NCBI GenBank assembly: GCA_033721955.1
Contig: JAWVZY010000038.1
Coordinates: forward strand, 1 to 7,050
DNA length: 7,050 nucleotides
From: JAWVZY01 sp033721955
GTDB taxonomy: Bacteria > Patescibacteriota > Minisyncoccia > Spechtbacterales > 2-12-FULL-38-22
Direction of reading: 5' to 3'
Shown in pieces: positions 1-4,501 of the stretch (the first letter of the stretch is position 1; each line of letters starts with the position of its first letter). The notes under the pieces were generated by a model that did no database searches, had not been told where the DNA came from, and worked only from the letters and a program-made list of their open reading frames with translations. The position numbers and the translations under genes are program-made.

Positions 1-540
1 CGTTAGGCACTGGGCAAACTCATCATATTTATCTCCGGGGCCTGCACTTGAGTGTATAAGAAATATAATACCTGCAAGAAGTACAGCCACAACAAGAGCG
101 CCCATAATATTTTTAAGAGGGAATTTTTCAGTTCCAAGCTCCTTCCAGGCAATACCTGCAAGCGCAATCATTAATACCTTGGTGCCCTCGCAAAATATGC
201 ATAAACTTTCCAAAATAAATAACTCAACCGCCGTCAAATATAAAGAGGGTCCCAAAAAGGCCACTGCGCTAAATAATATAAGTTTTAAGCTTTTATCGTT
301 GTATTTGGCAAGCGCCAAATAAAGCACACCAATGAAGTAAAGAACGCCCGAAACCGAAAATGGTATTCCTGCAACTTTTGCGTAACGACTCTTATTTACA
401 ACGCTACATGATAGCTCTTCACCCAAATCGCAAAACGCCTGTTTTTCAGGTGCATAATGCAAATAGCTCAAATAGCCCATAAAAGCTATGCCTAAAAGAG
501 CTAAAACTATAATCGCTACTCTGTATGGTTGCTTTGTCAT
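1..540 (-). CDS. VKOR-family membrane disulfide oxidoreductase, C-terminus cut off by the window edge
   Basis: Vitamin K epoxide reductase homologue. It passes electrons from a periplasmic thiol-oxidising partner to quinone in the membrane, replacing DsbB. The frame starts at ATG 538-540 and stays open to base 1, giving 180 residues without a stop. Seen: Cys37 and Cys45 in the first loop, Ser51 six residues later, and the quinone-side pair CIFC at 114-117. The spacing matches human VKORC1 Cys43/Cys51/Ser57 and its CxxC. Five hydrophobic segments lie near residues 7-27, 60-78, 86-110, 112-130 and 145-163, as in bacterial VKORs whose fifth helix links to a thioredoxin-like domain. The last residues, DKYDEFAQCLT, resemble the lead-in to a WCPHC thioredoxin fold, so a fused DsbA/Trx domain probably continues outside the window (inference). 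It lies 46 bases behind the voltage-sensor gene and is probably co-transcribed. No Shine-Dalgarno is visible; a GATAAT lies 11 bases before the ATG. Confidence 0.9.
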   Translation of the reverse strand, partial: MTKQPYRVAIIVLALLGIAFMGYLSYLHYAPEKQAFCDLGEELSCSVVNKSRYAKVAGIPFSVSGVLYFIGVLYLALAKYNDKSLKLILFSAVAFLGPSLYLTAVELFILESLCIFCEGTKVLMIALAGIAWKELGTEKFPLKNIMGALVVAVLLAGIIFLIHSSAGPGDKYDEFAQCLT

Positions 541-586
541 TATATATACATATTATCACACTATTAACACCTGGTATTGTGGATAA

Positions 587-1012
587 TTAGGCCTTATTTT
601 GAGGGTCTTCTTTATCCTTATGATGCTTCATTTTATATACTCCTCCTCTAAAATTAATGCCCATGCTTGCCAGACGAAACAGGCGTACAAGCCGCGCAAA
701 ACGAAGTATTCTAAGAGCACGGAAAAGGTCACGCGATAGCGGAATAGAGCCCAAAAGATCAAGCCAGCCCCTCCTTATATATTCTTTTTTTACAGGTGCC
801 GCATAAAGTCCCGCCAAATAATCAGCTAAAAAGAAGTAAGCTATCACAAGATCAAGAGTATACATAAATTCAAGACGGGCCCTTGGAATATTTTCACCAA
901 AAAAGCTATATGCCTCCATGGCTCCTGTTAAAAGCGCCAGCAGAGCGATAAAAGCTCCATACCAAAGATTATGCTGGAGTATTGTTATAAATCTTTTTAT
1001 TCTGCCAATCAT
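587..1012 (-). CDS. stand-alone voltage-sensor-domain (S1-S4) membrane protein without a pore
   Basis: A 141-residue protein resembling the S1-S4 half of bacterial voltage-gated cation channels. Seen: S1 at about 15-37 (with Glu33); S2 at about 48-70, with Phe61 and Asp64 in the FxxE/D position of the charge-transfer centre; a short S3 around WLDLLGSIPL at 83-92, with Asp85; and S4 at 94-115, with arginines at 98, 101, 104, 107, 110 and 113, exactly every third residue, plus Arg94. A hydrophilic, Lys/His-rich tail of about 25 residues follows, then the stop. There is no S5, pore loop or TxGYG filter, and only 46 bases separate it from the next gene, so no room for a frameshifted pore. VSD-only proteins are known as proton channels (Hv1) and as sensors on phosphatases. 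Here it may be a proton pathway, a subunit of another channel, or a remnant of a 6-TM channel. The fold assignment is firm; the function is open. Confidence 0.82.
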   Translation of the reverse strand: MIGRIKRFITILQHNLWYGAFIALLALLTGAMEAYSFFGENIPRARLEFMYTLDLVIAYFFLADYLAGLYAAPVKKEYIRRGWLDLLGSIPLSRDLFRALRILRFARLVRLFRLASMGINFRGGVYKMKHHKDKEDPQNKA

Positions 1013-1018
1013 ACATAT

Positions 1019-1047
1019 ATAATAACCTGCTATAAATACAAAAACAA
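1019..1047 (-). promoter_or_regulatory. candidate promoter of the voltage-sensor gene
   Basis: On the minus strand, TTGTTT (1042-1047) and TATTAT (1019-1024) are separated by 17 bases. The -10 box ends 6 bases before the ATG at 1012, so the transcript would begin at or next to the start codon. The -35 box lies in the stem base and T-tract of the preceding gene's terminator. Only TTG of the -35 matches well and the region is AT-rich, so a chance match is possible. Confidence 0.35.
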
Positions 1048-1078
1048 AACCGCCCCGAAGGATATCGAGGCGGTTTTG
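1039..1078 (-). terminator. intrinsic terminator of the 1102-1755 gene
   Basis: A perfect 10-bp stem pairs 1045-1054 (caaaaccgcc) with 1069-1078 (ggcggttttg). The loop is 14 bases and may close further with 3 bp (1056-1058 with 1065-1067). Read on the minus strand, the stem is followed by TTTTTGT. It starts 24 bases past the TAG of the two-TM protein gene and isolates it from the voltage-sensor gene. Confidence 0.88.
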
Positions 1079-1101
1079 ACTGTCAGACAGATTTTAAATA
1101 G

Positions 1102-1755
1102 CTACTTACCTTCTTTTGGAGCTTTTGCGGCATGTGCCATTAAGAAACCTCCAACAGCAAAAGTAAATCCAAGCCCTGCTACAAGTATGCTTATAAATAG
1201 AGCAAATTGAGCCAACATGTCAGCACTGACACCGGCACTTATTTCTGCAAGCAATCCGTGTACAAGCGGACTCCACGCCATTGTGCGCACAGGCCCCTCA
1301 AGAGGATGCATGCGATCAAAATCACTATAATAGCGGCCATCAACTTCAACTGTATATTCTCCCGGTTCAAATGTTTCTCCTTTATACTCTACTTCTTCCT
1401 CTAAAGTTACGGTGTGTTCTCCGTGTAAAACATGATAGCTAATGGTTGCAAATTGCACCATAAGCTCATCAGCAGTATTTACAAGAGGATCACTTGGGTC
1501 AAGGTTACTTCTCATAAGAGGGTACTTCCAGTCATCTTCAAGCAAAGACAGGATTGCGTTGGCGCCCTCAACCGTCCCACGGTCTATAAGTTCACCATTA
1601 TCGTTATAGCTAAGTTCTATTCCTTGTGCTTTGTAAACAGCATCAAGCGACTTAAGACCTGCATTAGCACGCATAAATACCGCGCCACCTACAAGCATAA
1701 GCGCAAGGCCCGCAAGCACAAAGAATATACCTGCCATTTTTAAACCTTTTTGCAT
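1102..1755 (-). CDS. unrecognised membrane protein with two TM helices and a large extracytoplasmic domain
   Basis: A 217-residue protein with hydrophobic helices at about 7-29 and 180-207, an intervening acidic domain of about 150 residues and a basic tail (KAPKEGK). With few basic residues before helix 1 and a basic C-terminus, both ends are probably cytoplasmic. The loop has no cysteine. The loop's last part (about 141-175, YYSDFDRMHP then a hydrophobic run) leading into helix 2 recalls in layout the small actinobacterial membrane proteins mislabelled 'aromatic ring-opening dioxygenase LigA'. That is a recollection of pattern only, and no enzymatic role should be taken from it. The start is uncertain. 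ATG 1755 has no ribosome site but lies 6 bases after a CATAAT. An in-frame ATG at 1735-1737 (Met7) is preceded by AAAAAGG with 7 bases spacing and would begin right at the helix. It is a monocistronic unit with its own terminator. Confidence 0.8.
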   Translation of the reverse strand: MQKGLKMAGIFFVLAGLALMLVGGAVFMRANAGLKSLDAVYKAQGIELSYNDNGELIDRGTVEGANAILSLLEDDWKYPLMRSNLDPSDPLVNTADELMVQFATISYHVLHGEHTVTLEEEVEYKGETFEPGEYTVEVDGRYYSDFDRMHPLEGPVRTMAWSPLVHGLLAEISAGVSADMLAQFALFISILVAGLGFTFAVGGFLMAHAAKAPKEGK

Positions 1756-1761
1756 ATTTTT

Positions 1762-1790
1762 ATTATGATTACCTTATAAATTAATTTTAA
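1762..1790 (-). promoter_or_regulatory. candidate promoter of the two-TM protein gene
   Basis: On the minus strand, TTAAAA (1785-1790) and CATAAT (1762-1767) are separated by 17 bases. Initiation would fall near 1755. That would make ATG 1755 leaderless, or give ATG 1737 a short leader carrying the AAAAAGG ribosome site. The region is AT-rich, so the match is weak evidence. Confidence 0.35.
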
Positions 1791-1901
1791 AAATTTTCTA
1801 CCTTTATTTCATTATAAAACAAAAACGCTAAAGTATAGTTAAAATAACTGTGGAAATAATTAAAAGCAGGTAATATAGACCTTTATATGCACTTATTATA
1901 A

Positions 1902-1915
1902 CGACTACTTAGTCG
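1902..1915. repeat. inverted repeat upstream of the antiporter
   Basis: cgacta and tagtcg are perfect inverted arms around a two-base centre (ct), 65 bases before the antiporter ATG. It is more GC-rich than its surroundings. It could be an operator half-site pair or, as RNA, a 5-bp hairpin with a four-base loop. The symmetry is certain; the function is a guess. Confidence 0.4.
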
Positions 1916-1963
1916 CCATAATAAAAATTAAAGTGCTGGGGGTTATAGTTTTTAAGAGGTATT

Positions 1964-1973
1964 TAGTATACTA
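1964..1973 (+). promoter_or_regulatory. perfect palindrome overlapping a -10-like box before the antiporter
   Basis: tagtatacta is a perfect 10-base palindrome containing TATACT (1967-1972), which ends 8 bases before ATG 1981. If TATACT is the -10 box, transcription starts at about 1980 and the mRNA is leaderless. No good -35 hexamer lies 16-18 bases upstream. AAGAGG at 1954-1959 is 21 bases from the ATG, too far for a ribosome site. Confidence 0.35.
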
Positions 1974-1980
1974 TACAAAT

Positions 1981-3786
1981 ATGGAACACTTCTTAATAGG
2001 ACTATCATTAATACTTATACTGGGGGTTTTAGCCCAATGGATAGCATGGCGCCTTAAGTTGCCCTCTATTTTACTGCTCCTTATTTTTGGTTTTTTAGCA
2101 GGTGCTGCAACAGGCGTACTCAAGCCCGTAGAGCTTTTTGGCGAAAGTTTACTGCCTGCAGTATCTCTTGCGGTAGCAATTATACTTTTTGAAGGAGGGC
2201 TTAATTTACATTGGAAAGAATTTCGCGAAATAAGAAAAGCTGTGCGCAACCTTATTTTAATGGGTGCGGCTATCGCCTGGGCACTTACAACAGCAGCCGC
2301 CTACTACATATTAAACTTTGACCTGGCGCTATCTGTGCTTTTAGGTGCTATTTTAATAGTTACAGGACCCACAGTTATTATGCCTATACTTAGGCATATA
2401 CGGCCAAGTGGTTCAGTGGGTTCTATCTTAAAATGGGAGGGAATTCTAATAGATCCGGTAGGGGCTCTGCTTGCGGTATTTGTTTTTGATATAATATTTG
2501 TCGGCCATTTTGGAGGGCTTAGCGAAATAATAAAAACTCTGGGGATAAGTACAATTACAGGAGTTGCGGGCGCGGCCTTTATAGTTTTAATTCTAAAGAG
2601 ATACTGGGTGCCTGATTTTCTCCACAATCCCGTCGCCCTTATGACAGTTATTGGTGTATTTACCGCATCAGACCTTATACAATCAGAGAGTGGACTACTT
2701 GCTGTAATAATTATGGGTCTTGCCCTTGCTAACCAAAAATTTGTATCTGTGGAGCATATCGTGGAATTTAAAGAAAATCTACAAATTCTCCTAATAGGCG
2801 GTTTGTTTGTAGTGCTGGCTGCACAACTTACAATGGCTGACCTTGCATCTCTTAATGTAGGAAGTTATATATTTTTAGCGGCATTAATAATTATTGTCCG
2901 CCCCGCGGCTGTATATCTTTCAACAATCGGCTCTAATATCGGCAAAAAGGTTAAGTTGTTTCTCGCGGGCATGGCGCCACGTGGGATAGTGGCAGCAGCC
3001 ATCGCGTCTATTTTTGCAACCCGGTTACAAGAACTCAACTATCCCGGGGCTGAACGCCTGGTGCCTATAACATTTTTAACAATTATAGGGACGGTAGCAA
3101 TTTATGGTCTTGGTGCTCTGCCTTTTGCCAAACGTCTTGGCATAGCAGATGCCGACCCTCAAGGCATCTTGATGGTGGGTGCTGATGAATCTATGAGAAA
3201 AATAGGGGCATTTTTAAATAACGAGGGATACAAGGTAGTATTTGCTGATTCCAGCTGGGATAGCATTACAGCAGCACGCCTTGAAGGCCTTGAAGCCGCT
3301 TATACTAATATACTTTCAGAACATGCCTTAGATGAAATGGACTTTGGAGGTATCGGTTACATGCTGGCGTTAACTAAAAACGACCAGGTAAACACAATGG
3401 CGTGTATGCGTTTTGCAGGCATAATTGGCCGAGCCAATGTTTATCAGTTATGGCCTGATGAAAAAGACAAAAGGGCACCTCAAGAAATAGCGCCTAATCT
3501 ACGCGGCAGGTTAATGTTCTCTCAGAAAACAACATATAACGACCTAAATAAAATGCTCTCAAGAGAAGATACAACTATCAAAATGATCGCTATAACCCAA
3601 GAGTTTACGTACAAGCATTTTATAAGCCAGTACGCCGAGGGTGCTCTTCCTCTCTTTATTATAGATGAGAATGAAAAAATAAATATAATTTCTAAAGATA
3701 AAGCACCAAAACCGGTCGCGGGACAAAAAATAATCGCCATAGTTCGCCCTCCTAAAAAAGGCCTCATCCAAAAAATGCAAGAATAA
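1981..3786 (+). CDS. CPA1-type Na+/H+ antiporter with C-terminal RCK/TrkA-like domain
   Basis: Cation/proton exchanger of the inner membrane for pH and Na+/K+ homeostasis; 601 residues from ATG 1981. The membrane part (about 4-390) has many hydrophobic segments and CPA1 landmarks: FEGGLNL (70-76), the unwound-helix motif TGPTVIMP (128-135), WEGILIDPVGA (152-162) with Asp158 as the likely ion-binding acid, and MAPRGIVAAA (331-340). Where NhaP-like proteins have Asn-Asp, this one has Ile-Asp. Residues 394-590 form a cytoplasmic RCK-like unit: a Rossmann start ILMVGADESMRKIG with a degenerate glycine loop, an acid after the second strand (VVFAD, Asp423), and a tail resembling TrkA_C that ends near GQKIIAIVRPP. 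Such domains gate transport by nucleotide or ion binding. The earlier in-frame GTG at 1933 was rejected because ATG 1981 gives the family-like MEHFLIGLSLILILG beginning. It is transcribed alone, convergent with the phosphatase gene. Confidence 0.92.
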   Translation: MEHFLIGLSLILILGVLAQWIAWRLKLPSILLLLIFGFLAGAATGVLKPVELFGESLLPAVSLAVAIILFEGGLNLHWKEFREIRKAVRNLILMGAAIAWALTTAAAYYILNFDLALSVLLGAILIVTGPTVIMPILRHIRPSGSVGSILKWEGILIDPVGALLAVFVFDIIFVGHFGGLSEIIKTLGISTITGVAGAAFIVLILKRYWVPDFLHNPVALMTVIGVFTASDLIQSESGLLAVIIMGLALANQKFVSVEHIVEFKENLQILLIGGLFVVLAAQLTMADLASLNVGSYIFLAALIIIVRPAAVYLSTIGSNIGKKVKLFLAGMAPRGIVAAAIASIFATRLQELNYPGAERLVPITFLTIIGTVAIYGLGALPFAKRLGIADADPQGILMVGADESMRKIGAFLNNEGYKVVFADSSWDSITAARLEGLEAAYTNILSEHALDEMDFGGIGYMLALTKNDQVNTMACMRFAGIIGRANVYQLWPDEKDKRAPQEIAPNLRGRLMFSQKTTYNDLNKMLSREDTTIKMIAITQEFTYKHFISQYAEGALPLFIIDENEKINIISKDKAPKPVAGQKIIAIVRPPKKGLIQKMQE

Positions 3787-3807
3787 AAGCGCCTCCGGGC
3801 GCTTTTA
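3784..3807. terminator. bidirectional terminator between convergent antiporter and phosphatase genes
   Basis: A perfect 10-bp stem (3784-3793 with 3798-3807) closes a TCCG tetraloop. Its core gcgcc/ggcgc is flanked by A and T runs on both sides, so either strand gives a hairpin ending in TTTT. The stem includes the antiporter's own TAA stop (3784-3786). The phosphatase stop follows 24 bases later on the other strand, so both genes probably end here. Confidence 0.85.
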
Positions 3808-3830
3808 AAAATATATATTTTTAATATAAA

Positions 3831-4439
3831 TTATATCTCCTCCTCTATTGCCTGCTTTAATTCATTATAGCTAAAGACAGTTTTAAATCCGGGCAGATCT
3901 TCTATAACTTTTTCAGAAGCATTAAAAAGTATTCCCACATCCGCCTCTTTTAACATGCCTGCGTCATTATAAGAATCGCCCACAGCTATAGTTTTGGAAG
4001 TATTTCCCTTGAACTCTTTTATATAATTCTTTTTATCGCCTTTAGTGCGTTTTTTAAAATCTGTTATATAACCCTCTCTGTCTGTAATAAGCTCATGACA
4101 ATAAAACGTATCAAAATTTAGCTTAGGCAAAAAAGGCCTTACAAACTGTATAAACGAACCAGAGATTATAACAACCTCTGTGCGATCATGCAGCCACTCC
4201 AAAAAACTCGCCGCTCCATCAATAGGTTCTATTTCATTTATCGCCTCCTCAAGATCAGCCAATTTAAGCTTATTCTCTCTAAGCGTATCTATGCGGTGTT
4301 TCATTAATTTATCGAAATCAGATATTTGGCGTGTAGTGATATGCAACTCTTCTATGCCAAAATACTCCGCTATTTCTATCCATATTTCGGGAATTAAAAC
4401 GCTTTCAAAATCTAAAATTGTAATTGCTTCATGCTCCAT
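3831..4439 (-). CDS. HAD-superfamily phosphatase of the ThrH (phosphoserine phosphatase/phosphotransferase) type
   Basis: Cytoplasmic hydrolase of 202 residues, close to the length of Pseudomonas ThrH, which removes phosphate from phosphoserine and can transfer it to homoserine. Seen: motif I LDFESVLIPEIW (9-20), with nucleophile Asp10 and Glu12 where most HAD enzymes have a second Asp, a hallmark shared with ThrH (LDLEGVLVPEIW as I remember it); the cap helix region ITTRQISDFDKLMKHR (34-49), which also follows ThrH; motif II SGS at 93-95; motif III lysine probably Lys136 or Lys137; motif IV VGDSYNDAGML (153-163), with Asp155 and Asp159 for Mg2+. The family match runs along the whole length. 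Substrate is inferred and could differ, since no serine or threonine pathway gene is nearby. It follows the peptidase gene by 62 bases on the same strand. No Shine-Dalgarno is seen. Confidence 0.88.
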   Translation of the reverse strand: MEHEAITILDFESVLIPEIWIEIAEYFGIEELHITTRQISDFDKLMKHRIDTLRENKLKLADLEEAINEIEPIDGAASFLEWLHDRTEVVIISGSFIQFVRPFLPKLNFDTFYCHELITDREGYITDFKKRTKGDKKNYIKEFKGNTSKTIAVGDSYNDAGMLKEADVGILFNASEKVIEDLPGFKTVFSYNELKQAIEEEI

Positions 4440-4442
4440 AAT

Positions 4443-4467
4443 AAAAATGCGCGATAACGCATACTTT
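4443..4467 (-). terminator. weak hairpin with T-run just before the phosphatase start
   Basis: On the minus strand a 5-bp stem ATGCG/CGCAT (4458-4462 with 4447-4451) and six-base loop is followed at once by TTTTTATT and then the phosphatase ATG at 4439. It lies 40 bases past the peptidase stop. It could be a partial terminator or attenuator, but the stem is short and an alternative 3-bp pairing (4451-4453 with 4458-4460) competes. Confidence 0.3.
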
Positions 4468-4501
4468 TATATTTTACTATAAAATTTTTATATGCCAAAT
4501 A

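Larger units (their letters stand above)
1756..1980. other. divergent intergenic region between the two-TM gene and the antiporter
   Basis: This is 225 bases of AT-rich sequence between divergently read genes, so it must hold both promoters. Besides the candidate minus promoter at 1762-1790 and the two inverted repeats listed separately, I see no RNA gene and no conserved riboswitch-like pattern. A GTG at 1933 is in frame with the antiporter, but the 16 residues it would add (including KRYLVYYTN) do not look like the family's N-terminus, so this stretch is treated as non-coding. Confidence 0.6.

Noticed and set aside
541..586. A frameshifted pore domain after the voltage sensor
   Set aside because: Only 46 bases are available before the VKOR start, and they contain no filter or helix-like sequence in any frame.
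971..1743. Three plus-strand open frames opposite the two-TM and voltage-sensor genes
   Set aside because: They lack family features, have odd composition and lie opposite well-supported minus-strand genes and a terminator.
1933..1980. GTG 1933 as start of the antiporter
   Set aside because: It would add 16 residues not typical of the family and lacks a ribosome site. ATG 1981 gives a standard first helix, and the palindrome/-10 box lies inside the extension.
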